Position numbers and translations under genes: made by a program
Assembly: GCA_016802295.1 (NCBI GenBank)
Contig: JAESIW010000157.1
Coordinates: forward strand, 531,847-595,846
Length of the DNA stretch: 64,000 nt
Origin: Brachionus rotundiformis
Taxonomy: Eukaryota; Rotifera; Eurotatoria; Ploima; Brachionidae
Direction of reading: 5' to 3'
Notes under the pieces: generated by a model
Seen by the model: only the letters and a program-made list of their open reading frames with translations
Databases searched by the model: none
Told to the model about the DNA's origin: nothing
Shown: piece after piece, positions 22,785-32,922 of the stretch
Layout of the letters: each line of letters opens with the position of its first letter
Numbering within the stretch: the first letter of the stretch is position 1

Positions 22785-24308
22785 TTCAAAAATTAAAAAT
22801 TGTTTATTTCTAAATATGCTAAAATTTATAATTTAAGAGACCAAATTATGCCAAATTTGAATAAAATTCTTTTGTATGTGTGTGCTTGTCATTAAAGATA
22901 AATAAAGAAATTCTGATCAGACCAAATTTCAATTTGGTCTTGCAATTTTTATTTTTTTATATGTATTAAAAATACTCTTGAAATTTTAACACATTTTTAT
23001 ATTTTTAATTAACCTAATATTTTAAAATAGTCTTGGTGTATTAGAATAAAAGAAAAACAATAATTTGGCTGAAAATGCTTATTGATCTCATAATCAAAAT
23101 CTACTTGATTAAATTATATTATTAAAAATAAATAACATTAAATATGGTAAAAAAGAAAAGCCTATTTTTATGATATTTCTTTATTTTTTTCCCGTCAATA
23201 TGATAATTCAAAATCATTTATTAAACTCTATCTAAAACCAACAACATTTAAAATTATTTAATAGTAAAAAATATTATTAAATATATTTTTGAACTTAGCT
23301 AAAAGAAAATAAATTAATTTTCAACATTTTATAAAAATTATGTAATATACACGTAAAATAATTTAAATTCATCAAAATACAAAAATTTTAAACTTTGGAT
23401 TTTTGTTATAGCTTTTTGTCTTAAACTAAAAATATTTCGTGTTATTCTGATTATTCTGATTATAATAATCAGAATATGTTAAATTTTTCCCATTCAAAAA
23501 TTTCACTACAATACATGAAAAACTTGAAAATAAATTTATTTTTAGAATTAAAAAATTTAAAAGATATTACAGTCTGGGCGATGAACTTTACCAGAATTTA
23601 GCCTTTTATTTTTTTATCTTGAAGATTTATTACTTTTATTTCTAGCTATATATTCTAAAGTGCATGTTTTCTGATAATTAAAAAGCCAACCATCACAGTC
23701 AATTAATTAAAATATTCATTCTTAAATGCAGTTTAAGTAAAAATTAAGAAAAAATATTCTAAAAGATTAAAATATACATTTTGTATCAACTTTTTTTTTT
23801 TTATACATTCTTCAGATCAAAATATTGTTTTAATATAAAGAGATCTTCAACTCTCTTCATTTATTTTTTTCAAATTAAAAAAATGTATATAAATAAGTCT
23901 TTGTTTATTGAATTGTAGAAAAGATAATGAAAATCTGATTTAAAATTTCTTATATTGGGAATTGTTTATCTTTATTTTCTCTCTATTCTAAAATATAATT
24001 TAAAAAAATAAAGAACAAAATAACCACGAAAAAATCTTACAAAATTTAATAATTTCAATAAATTTTTTGAAAATCCAGTATCAATTTAAATTTTTCACTA
24101 AAAAAAAATTAATAAGATCCAACATAACTCGACAATTACAGACTTTTAAGAATAAAATATACCAAAATACAAAATTTTTATAGGTTTTGCCTTTTTTTAT
24201 TAAACAAATCTCCAAATCAAATACAGCATAAATAATTTCGAAACAACTATAATTTACAACCAAAAAAAAATATCCAAACTCGACGAGAATGCCTAAATTA
24301 CATGTTTT
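22785..24308. other. Intergenic, EIF4E2 to UBXN7
   Basis: About 1.5 kb of AT-rich spacer between two minus-strand genes, with homopolymer runs and one short palindrome (23453-23475). No gene supported. Nearly all short frames here are shadows in low-complexity DNA. Confidence 0.5.
23453..23475. repeat. Short near-perfect palindrome
   Basis: ATTCTGATTAT and its reverse complement ATAATCAGAAT flank a single A, preceded by one more ATTCTGATT unit. Could form a small hairpin; in such AT-rich DNA it may be chance. Confidence 0.5.
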
Positions 24309-26021
24309 TTAGAGTTCTTGTAATAGAAGAAAAACTCTTGGAAACAAATTCATCTCTCTAAAGCTTTTATCTTCATTCTCAATGTTAAATAAGTTTCTAG
24401 ACTGATTGGTAATTATCAAATTGGACAAGTCTTTTGAAATATTGGAAGTTTGACTCGAGCTTGGTTCACTAGGCTCAGAACTTTTTATGGTCGGCATTAG
24501 TCTTTCAATTAGCTCGTGAGTTTTTTTCTTAAAGCCTTGCTTCTTCAAATAATCAATTAGTTCTTTGAATTTGCACTCACCATTGGTACAAAAGTCCAAT
24601 CTATCGCCATTCGGGTAAAGAATCCGAATAGCACAATCCTTTTTATCTGAGTCCGGTGTTTCGTATTTGAGCATTTTTGGCTGATAATTGGTCTCAAAAT
24701 GTTCTTTCCTCTGTTTCTGTGTGGCATCTTCTTCATCGGAGCTTTCAAGTCTGCTTGTCTTGGTCTTTATGAATTTAATACTTTCCTCACTGGAATTGCT
24801 GTTCTCACCATTCAAATCCTTTATCAATTCACTCGCTTTTATGGTCTTTTTAGCCTCTGGTTCCTCATCTTTTTCAACTGTGATGACATTTTCAGACTCT
24901 CCATTCTCTTCCTCATTGCTTATTGGCATATCGTGATCGGACAAAAAATTAGTAACCTTCTCACAAAACATAAATTGATCCAATTTATTGGTATTGCTGA
25001 ATTGCATCACGTTTTCGCCGGTCCTGGGATCAAGAATAGCTATAAATGGATAATTGTTAATTCTGTAGTAATTTATCATTTTTTTCCCATCAATAGAATC
25101 AAAATAAAGCTGGACAAAAAGAAAATTAGCTTTTATTATTTCTTTGACAGCGTCCTCGCGCCACAAGTCCCTATTTAAACACTGGCATGCAAAATCACTT
25201 TGATCTTGTACATTTAACAGGATCCAGAGGTTTTTTTTGCAAGCTTCGATCTTAGATGTCTCAAAAGATCCCTTGTATAAAAGCTCAACTGGAGGTTTGT
25301 ACAAGGCTGCCAAAGATTTGGCTTTACTACTGTGGCTGCTACATGGCACACCATCCTCATCTAAAAAAAAAATTTAAAGTTAAGCTTTAAAGTCATCATT
25401 CATTTGTACCAGGTCGGAAATTGTCAAAAGCACTTCTAACTCGTTTTGCTTGAGGCTCCACGGACAAAGCTTAATGTTTAGAAGTAAGACAAAATATTTA
25501 GTTTATTTTTTCTAAATACCATATGGATCATAATCGAGCAGCTTTTCAGATTTAGGCTGAATGGGTGCTCGAACATTGTCATCTGATGTGTAAATTGAAT
25601 CTGCTGAATTAGTATCTTCAAGATGGTTGATTGTGCGCTTGAGTCCATTCTTTGTTGATAGATTATTTTCTCCATTTCTATTGGAAAAATGCAGTTCAAT
25701 AGCTTGTTCTAAATTATGGTTTGCTGCTTCCAAAAGTCCTGTTGCTTCAGCACGTGATAGTCCTGTAAGAGCCTCTAGCTTGTTTAGTTTATCTTGGTCT
25801 TGGTCAATTTTATTATTTGAATATTTTTTTTTAAAACTTGTTGAATCGATTGGCTTGATATCATCCGAGTCCGATTCACTTGAACTATCACTTATTTTGT
25901 GAACAGTTACTTTGGCGCGAGTGGACCGCACTGGTCTTGAGGAACTGCTTGATGAGCTCGATGCCGGATTTGAATTATTCGAGCGAGTGGTCCTTCTTGG
26001 ACGACTTGAGTTAGATGACAT
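24309..26021 (-). CDS. UBXN7: UBX domain protein 7 (UBA-UAS-UBX), UBX loop altered
   Basis: Three exons on the minus strand: 26021-25520, 25469-25410, 25360-24309 (1614 nt, 537 aa). UBXN7 links the p97/VCP segregase to cullin-RING ligases and their ubiquitylated substrates. A Ser/Arg-rich N-terminus leads to a UBA domain (LNKLEALTGLSRAEATGLLEA then NHNLEQAIELHF), then DDNVRAPI and the UAS thioredoxin-like domain (KGSFETSK..., LWILLNVQDQSDFACQCLNR, FVQLYFDSIDGKKMINYYRI, NYPFIAILDPRTGENV). An acidic Ser-rich linker precedes the UBX domain (CAIRILYPNGDRLDF ... LIDYLKKQGF ... HELIERL). Where UBX domains carry the p97-contacting FPR loop, this protein has MPTIK followed by about 40 Ser-rich residues. 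ATG 26021 (MSSNSSRPRRTTRS) was preferred over an upstream in-frame ATG at 26093. Confidence 0.93.
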
Positions 26022-27838
26022 TGTGATTTTGGAAAATAATTGTTCTACTTGGTAAAGAGAAAATACTTTGAGGAAAATATTTATGCTGCTCAAATCGTAT
26101 TTTTAGTATAAAAGTATAATGCTAAATTTTTTTGCTTATGCATATGCTAAAACTGCAACATTATATATATATATAAATTTGAAAAATTTTTACTTTTTTG
26201 AATTAGCACATTATTTCATAATCAAGAAAATTTCATAGGTAAATGATCTGTAAATTGATTATTTAAAATATTGTTTAATTTTATTTTTGTTTTTTAATTT
26301 ACCAAGCTACACACAAGTTAAAATGTGATGGCTTGATTTTGTCTTCATGCTTTTATTAACAAAAAGTGAATTTATCTTAAATGAATTAATTAAAATTTGA
26401 TGACTAAATCATCATTTTAAATTCAATTGAAAAAGCTATTATCTAAATAAAATTATTTAATATTCAATAGATTATTAAGGGAAAACTTAAAAAACAAAAT
26501 ATACCATAATCTCTATGAACAAGGAAAATTTTAGTTAAAATTTAATTAGTTATTTTTAATTATATTTCTATAAACTAATAATTATTAAAATAAAAAAAAT
26601 AACAAGTTGCATTATATTAGTCTTCTAATAATTTCATTAAAAAGATATCAACTTGGCATCATCAAAATATTTATATTTTAATTATTCATCTTTTTGCTAG
26701 TTATTTTTTTAATTATGTACTTTTGAAATTTTATTCACATTTAATTAATATTATTAAATAAATAAAATTTTTCATCTAAAAAGAATTTATTTTCAAAATT
26801 TCATTAACTTTTTAAAAATCCGTTTGATCAGTAAAATGAAAACAATCGATACAAACTCAAGGAAGAAATAAAATTCAATAGATTATCAGATAACTTAAGC
26901 CTTTGAAATTAAATGATATGTAAATTAAAGAAAAAACAAATCAAAATGGGCTACTTTAAGCAAAAAATATTTTTAGACATTTAATGCTCATAAGAATTAC
27001 AATGCTAGATATTTTTATTAAATTTAGATCGAAATTTCTTTAAATAAATGATATCTAATTAAATAGGCTTGAAACTAAATATAGATTTCTAGTTACTTGA
27101 ATAAAATATTACAAAATTTATATCTAAATTAAAAATATGTTTGATTCATGATCAAATTATTTTTTATTAAATTTAAAACATTCTTTAATACCTTTATGTT
27201 TTTTATTAATTTTTTTAACAAGATGAAATTAAGCTTTTATTATTTTCAATCAAATGAAACAAAAAGATAGAATTTATAGTAGCCGTTCCTCAATGGGTCT
27301 ATTCGTCATCTAATTATGCCACATTCTTAAAACATAAACAAAAACAATTTTTAGATAATATTTAAGTGCCATTTTATAATAAAATCAAAACAATGACTTT
27401 TCTCATTCTAAAACTAATTGAATCATTCTATTAAAATCTAGACTTTTGCTAAAAATAATTACCATTAAAAGAATATTAGATTCAAGTAGGGACTTAATAC
27501 TAAAATTCTGATAGTAAATATCATTTTAAGACGCTAAATATTTAATTTTTCAATAATAAGCAAAATAATTCCATCTAAATTTTTTAACAATTTTGAAAAG
27601 GACATATGACATTTAAACCATTACGTAAGCAATTGTTATATGAACTTTATATTCATAGTATAAACATTAAAATATTAAATTAATGATTTAGTTTTAATTT
27701 TTTTTCGGCAAAATTCAAATCTGGTTAGGATATAAGTTTGGATATATGGCAAATTGGAAATCTGAATTTTTTCCATTAAAAAACAATTTATTTTGTTTTA
27801 AATTAAAAACATAGAATTTAAATTTTTAGAATTTTAAA
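26022..27838. other. Divergent intergenic, UBXN7 / ATP1B
   Basis: About 1.8 kb between divergently transcribed genes, so it must hold both promoters. Very AT-rich, with a TATATATATATATA run near 26163-26176. No gene, RNA or transposon is recognised. Confidence 0.5.
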
Positions 27839-28852
27839 ATGGAGAAAAATGATGTTTCAGTAACTTTTTCAAGAAAATTGAGAAATCGCTTAAGCGATTT
27901 AGTTAAAGGTGTTAAAGTATTCAACAATTTTTTATTTAACAAAGAAACAAATGAATTTCTAGGTCGTGATGGTCTGAGTTGGGCTAAAATAAGTTTATTT
28001 TATTTTATATTTTACACAGCGTTAGCTTCTTTTTTTGTTGGATATTGGGCAATATATGTGGCCACAACCATTGGAAAAGATCGGCCAAAATATTTCGCCG
28101 AAGATAGTTTAATGGCCTCACGAAATAAACTTAACCCAGGACTGGGATTCAGACCTCAGATAGACATTGAAAGCGTACTGATTTCTTATCAAAAAGGTGA
28201 TGACAATCAAGAACAATTAACAAGAAATTTGGACATATTTTTGGATAAAAAATACGAAACGCTTTCCCAAACTGGCACTGCAATTGATGACTGCGCAAAC
28301 CAGGATTTAGAAGAATTGAGAATAAAATTTCGAAATGACCAAGCTTATTGCCAATATGATTATAAATCAGTTATAGAAGACACGTCTTGTGACCCAGTTA
28401 GCAACTATGGATATGAAAATGGGCCTTGTGTTCTTTTAAAATTGAATAATATTTTTGACTGGGTTCCAAAGGCTTATGAAGACTTTGGAAAATTTCCCCT
28501 TGATTTTTCTACTCTATCCAATAGATCAGATATTTTGACTAACAATGTGATTGTTGGATGCCATGGAGAGCATTCAGCTGATAGAGACGCAATTAGACAA
28601 GCTACAATTAGATATTATTCTGCAGATTCAAAATTTTTAAAGTTTGATAAATTAGGTCTAATACCAAATTACTATTTTCCTTATTTGAATCAACCAGGAT
28701 ACAAGGCTCCTCTTGTTTTTGTCCATTTCCAGAACATACCTAAAAATCAATTAATAGGTGTTATATGCAAGGCATATTCAGCAAATATAGACTCAAGCGA
28801 TAAGATAAATTTTAGAGGAATGGTACGATTTCAGCTTTTTAACAAAAAATAA
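27839..28852 (+). CDS. Na+/K+-transporting ATPase subunit beta
   Basis: Intronless gene of 337 aa. The beta subunit is a type II membrane glycoprotein that escorts the pump alpha subunit to the plasma membrane and affects K+ affinity. Cytoplasmic residues 1-55 end in RDGLSWAKISLFY, followed by one membrane helix (FYFIFYTALASFFVGYWAIYV). Then GLGFRPQIDIESVLISY, as in the family. The ectodomain keeps paired cysteines: DDCANQDLEEL...YCQYD, SCDPVSNYGYENGPCVLLKL with the signature NIFDWVPKAY, VGCHGEHSADRDAI, and QLIGVICKAY. The block YYFPYLNQPGYKAPLVFVHF also matches. Length is slightly above the vertebrate 300 or so, partly through the insert at QEQLTRNLDIFLDKKYE. An alpha subunit gene is not in the window. 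Confidence 0.96.
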   Translation: MEKNDVSVTFSRKLRNRLSDLVKGVKVFNNFLFNKETNEFLGRDGLSWAKISLFYFIFYTALASFFVGYWAIYVATTIGKDRPKYFAEDSLMASRNKLNPGLGFRPQIDIESVLISYQKGDDNQEQLTRNLDIFLDKKYETLSQTGTAIDDCANQDLEELRIKFRNDQAYCQYDYKSVIEDTSCDPVSNYGYENGPCVLLKLNNIFDWVPKAYEDFGKFPLDFSTLSNRSDILTNNVIVGCHGEHSADRDAIRQATIRYYSADSKFLKFDKLGLIPNYYFPYLNQPGYKAPLVFVHFQNIPKNQLIGVICKAYSANIDSSDKINFRGMVRFQLFNKK

Positions 28853-29063
28853 ATTTAATGAAATTAAATTTAGCTCAAATAATAAAATATCAAAAAGCAA
28901 TTATTTTTTTTTTAGAAAAATTTCTACTGCTATCATCAAAGCTATTTATATTATATTTTTTTAGTTTTAAAAGTGGTATCTATATATATATATATAAGAG
29001 AAAATTTTCAACATAGACATATTTCTAAAATAAACTAATAAGTTTTAAAATTGGATTTCAATA
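28853..29063. other. Short spacer, ATP1B to cupin
   Basis: 211 bases separating two genes on the same strand. It holds poly-A-type signals (AATAAAATATC near 28880), a T-run ending in TTTTTTTTTTAG near 28905-28914 that resembles a splice acceptor, and a TATATATATATATATATA run at about 28980-28997. The acceptor-like site could receive a spliced leader if this lineage trans-splices; this is inference. Confidence 0.4.
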
Positions 29064-29423
29064 ATGCGAGTGATTAAATTAGCCGAATGTAAAGAAATAA
29101 TATCTCGAGACAAAACGCTTTTAAGAGAGATTTTAAATCCTTGTAAACAAAAATTACAAATAAATTATAGTTTATCAAGGGCAGTTATTCCCGAGGGTGG
29201 CAAATCCGTGGAACATGTTCTCTCAACATGTGAGGTTTTATTCATTGTCAATGGAAAAGCAAAAATATATATAAATAATGAATGCTTTGAAGTTCGATCA
29301 GATGATACAGTTTATATTCCTCCAGGTTCAAAACAATTTATCTATAATGATGGTAGTCAGTCATTAGAATTTTTGGCTATCGTTGAACCAGCGTGGAGAC
29401 AAGAGGATGAAAAAATTATTTAA
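29064..29423 (+). CDS. Small cupin-domain protein, bacterial/archaeal-type
   Basis: Intronless 119 aa single-domain cupin. The double-stranded beta-helix core is clear: a first motif region around EGGKSVEHVLSTCEVLFIVNG (GX5HXH-type in the family; here one His, with Glu and Cys nearby) and a second, VRSDDTVYIPPGSKQFIYND (PG...H-type, with Gln-Phe in place of His). It closes with FLAIVEPAWRQEDEKII. This start-to-end pattern, MRVIKL....LLREILNP....YSLSRAVI...EVLFIVNGKAK...DTVYIPPGS...VEPAWR.EDE, is that of small stand-alone cupins common in archaea and bacteria; I know no conserved metazoan family of this form. Metal ligands are incomplete, so a binding rather than an oxygenase role is possible. 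It sits between two ordinary animal genes, has the window's AT-rich codon use, and may be an old horizontal transfer. Confidence 0.85.
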   Translation: MRVIKLAECKEIISRDKTLLREILNPCKQKLQINYSLSRAVIPEGGKSVEHVLSTCEVLFIVNGKAKIYINNECFEVRSDDTVYIPPGSKQFIYNDGSQSLEFLAIVEPAWRQEDEKII

Positions 29424-29476
29424 ATTTTTGTTTATTTAATAAAAAAAAAATATTTACAAATAATATTTTAATTATA

Positions 29477-31694
29477 CTAATTTGAATTCGGGCTTTTCTG
29501 AGTTTGATCTTGTGGAAAAATGACAAACAAAGCTATCCATAAGCATCCCAAAAGCGAAAATAAAGCACCAATAATTAAGATAGAATAATTTCCAAAATTT
29601 GATGTTATAATGCTCATAAAAGCTGAAATAATAGTTTGAGCTAAAAAATAAATAGAACTTAGCAAACTGCAGTCTATTCCAAGACCTCTTTTAGTGCCTG
29701 CAGCACTCTGACTTCGATATTTATTGTCTTTGTGAAATTCAGATAACATTTGGTACGGAAGAGTTGAAATAGCAGTTAAAACAATTCCAATTGAAGAACT
29801 AAGTGGCATGATTATATAAATATTAGTTTGGTAGTATATTCCAACACAGCATAGAGCATAAATTAGATATGAAAAAAAATATAAAGTCCTAGTTGAAAGC
29901 TTATCCATCAAAAATTTTTCTAATATAACTTGAAAACAATCAAAAATATTAATTAAATTATAATTAGAATTAATAAATTTTTCAATTACCGGCTGAAATG
30001 GCTGACATTAAGGAATAAGTTAACAAACACCAACAACCCATCTTTACTCCTTCATTATAAAGCGCGAATTCGGTGCTGTTTTGAGGCGCAGATGCATCTC
30101 CATGATAAATAGCCTTATTTTGGTAAGAACTAAATCAACATGATTTTTAAACAAAATTATATTAATACCTGACCTACAAAATCTGTGAAAAAAAGTGAAG
30201 TGGAAAAAAAAGCCAACCAGCCAAGCAAGTTGCATATCAATAGTCTTTTTAATTCTTTTGGCATCTAAGAGGATATTACTTTTTTATTTAATTTTTTGTT
30301 CAAAAGCTCAATCAAAAAATTTTTAATAGTATTGAAAATTTTTTTTTTGTTAATGAAAATTAGTACTATAAAACTTCCTGAAAATTCTAGCAAAAATACC
30401 TTAAGGACCGATTGGTACAGCATTTTTAAAGTAACAGGTTTATCCTCATCCTCTTCATCATCATCCTCCTCCTCTTTCTCTTGCTGAGCCGAGTAATCTT
30501 CGTAAATCAAATCATCTGGCAAACTGGTTATCTCATTTTTAACTAGCAAGGGTATTTTTTCCTCTTCTAAAACCAATGGAGTTTCCTTGACTGAGGTAAT
30601 TGTTGCCAAAAGAGTTGACAAAAAAATAACACCAGCAAATACAAACAAAATTTGCATTTCGTCACCTTTTAAATCATTATCTTCTATAAAGATCATTTAA
30701 AAACAAAGATACCAATAAAACTGAAGAAAGTATCAGTCCAATCGATTCCAGCTAAAATGTAGCCTATGGCTCCTCCAGTTCCCCCAAGGAAAGCGTGAAT
30801 GTTTAATCCTGTGTCTTGATCTTCAGTATTACATACATCAAGTAAAAGAGCTCTCAGGGGACTGTCAGTGGAATCAGCTGAAAAATCCAAAAATGTGACA
30901 CCAAGGCCCACCAAGAAGATTGCTATTTTCGGAATCTTAGATCTATTTTATGAAATTTAAGAATAAAAAGCTATTGATTTCTTACTTTGGAATTATTATC
31001 TCCTAACCATTGACCAATTAAGTAGGCATTGAGTATGAAGGAAGCGCCGATAAAAGCAAAAATAGATAGAACTAAAATAAAAGGTCTTCTTCGTCCCCAT
31101 TTTGACTGACATCTGTCACTAAATAAACCATTGATTAATAAAAATTAAAATATTTGAAAAACTTGTAACCTCATTACACCCAAAACAGGTTGAAATATAA
31201 ATCCTATAAGAGGACTTAGAAAATAAACAAGGGAATATACTCTAAAAAATGTAAAACTAATTAAAAATAATTAATAATTTGGCTGTTTATTACTCTTCGG
31301 GAACTTTTAGCTTTAAAAGAATAGGAACAGTCAAAGCGATCTCGAGACTGAATAAGACTTCAATTCCAAAATAAACCATACCTATTCTGGTCAAAGTAAA
31401 AAAACTTCTTTTTGGTTTTTCATCGTCATCTTCATACAAGAGAGAATCTTCAGGATGCTTGCTTATAATGCGAGATTGAGGCCTCTTAATAAAGTTAATA
31501 GCGCTCTTTGAACGAATTGACCGATTAATTAATAAATTAGAACCCATCAATTTGTTTTGATATCTGTAATTAGCTGACAGATTGGTTCTGAATGATGGTC
31601 CTCTTTCAAATGCTGTGGCACTGCGAAAATTATTTTTAACACTTGATGAAAAAGAAGTTGAAGATGATCGTTTGGCCAATTGATTACTCGACAT
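29477..31694 (-). CDS. SLC45-family sugar:proton symporter
   Basis: Eight exons on the minus strand: 31694-31294, 31241-31170, 31118-30986, 30935-30713, 30683-30400, 30264-30169, 30113-29990, 29919-29477 (1776 nt, 591 aa). SLC45 proteins (MATP and proton-associated sugar transporters) are 12-helix MFS carriers related to plant sucrose transporters. The first exon encodes about 100 Ser/Arg-rich cytoplasmic residues and TM1 (RIGMVYFGIEVLFSLEIALT). Then VYSLVYFLSPLIGFIFQPVL, the MFS loop SDRCQSKWGRRRPFIL, TM4-5 with VGLGVTFLDFSADSTDSPLR and a central acidic loop (EKEEEDDDEEDEDK). The second half begins MPKELKRLLICNLLGWLAFF and has a TDFVG motif, then IYHGDASAP and GVKMGCW. RGLGIDCSLLSSIYFLAQTI is typical near TM11. 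Tail-to-tail with the cupin gene, 53 bases apart. Confidence 0.93.
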
Positions 31695-32922
31695 TTTTTT
31701 AATTAATTTGATTTCAAAATACGAAATTCGTTTTTAACAGCGTTTATAACACGAAGTTTTTAAAATTTAGTTTTTAAATAATCATGACTTAATCACATGC
31801 GATATGTTTTTATCTTTTTTTAGTTATATCAATATGTGACTCGAAAAATACTAGAATTTACACTTAAATCGTGATTTTTAATCAGTTTTGAAAGAATTAT
31901 AGAAATAAATCTTTAATTAAAATTATCTTTATTCTATTTTTTAATAAAAATTTTATTTTATTTAATTTAAATTCTTCATATAAACTTTAAAAAATTAAAA
32001 ATCTCAACTATTAAGTTCTATAATTAAATCTTAACTATAATTAAATTGTATAGAAAATTATATCCTTCCACCGTTTTTTTTAAATTTAAGTTAGCCAATA
32101 AGAAATTAAATAACAATTTATAATAGAAAAAAAGTATTTTATAAAGATAATTAAACTGTAGAAAATCATAATCATAAAATCTTAATACCAATTTTTTCGC
32201 TATAATTTAAAATAAAAATTGCTAAATAATCATCTAAAAGCTTTTATTGTTTAAAAATCTTTTTTACTTGTTTCTTTTCTAATTACCAAAACGGTTAAAA
32301 TATGAAACTATCAATTAAATTAATCATTGCTTTTATTTAACTTAAATTTAACTTAGCCAATTTCAAAAGTATTAATTTTGTGCGTAAAAAAATAAAAAAG
32401 TTATATCTTTATTATTTAACTTTATAGAACTAAAATAATACAGTTGAAAATAAATCCATTAAAACCAAAAATTATATAAATATTTTTTTTTAAAATATTG
32501 CTATATATAAACAATTAATCAATTTAGTCTAAAATTTTTAAGTTAATTCCTTAATTCAGGTTTTTTTTTCAAATGCCCACAAAAAGAAAAACTGATATTT
32601 TAAAATAATTTAAATAGAAAAAAAGATAATTTTTAATTGTTTTTAAAACTTTGAAACAAATCAAAATAATAATCTTAATTAGTAATTCTCACAACATTTT
32701 TTTCCAATGAGAAATTATAAGATAGAATGCTTTGACTAAAAGTCTATTTTTCAATTTATTTAGTCCAAACTGCTCTAAGTTTTTAAAAATTTTTTAAATT
32801 TTCAAATGGTAGAAAATTTCATCCAGAATAAAAATTTTTTTCAAACAAAAGTCAAAATTTAAATCTTGATTGCAAAAGTTTGAACATATTTCAAAATTGA
32901 GTAAAAAAATTATTTTTCAAAA
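31695..32922. other. Divergent intergenic, SLC45 / nuclear receptor
   Basis: About 1.2 kb between divergent genes, so both promoters lie here. Extremely AT-rich and without frames, repeats or RNA genes that can be supported. Confidence 0.5.

Noticed and set aside
24688..25178. Plus-strand frames rich in Phe and Leu opposite UBXN7
   Set aside because: Antisense of the acidic, Ser-rich UBXN7 exon; membrane-like look comes from the complement of that coding.
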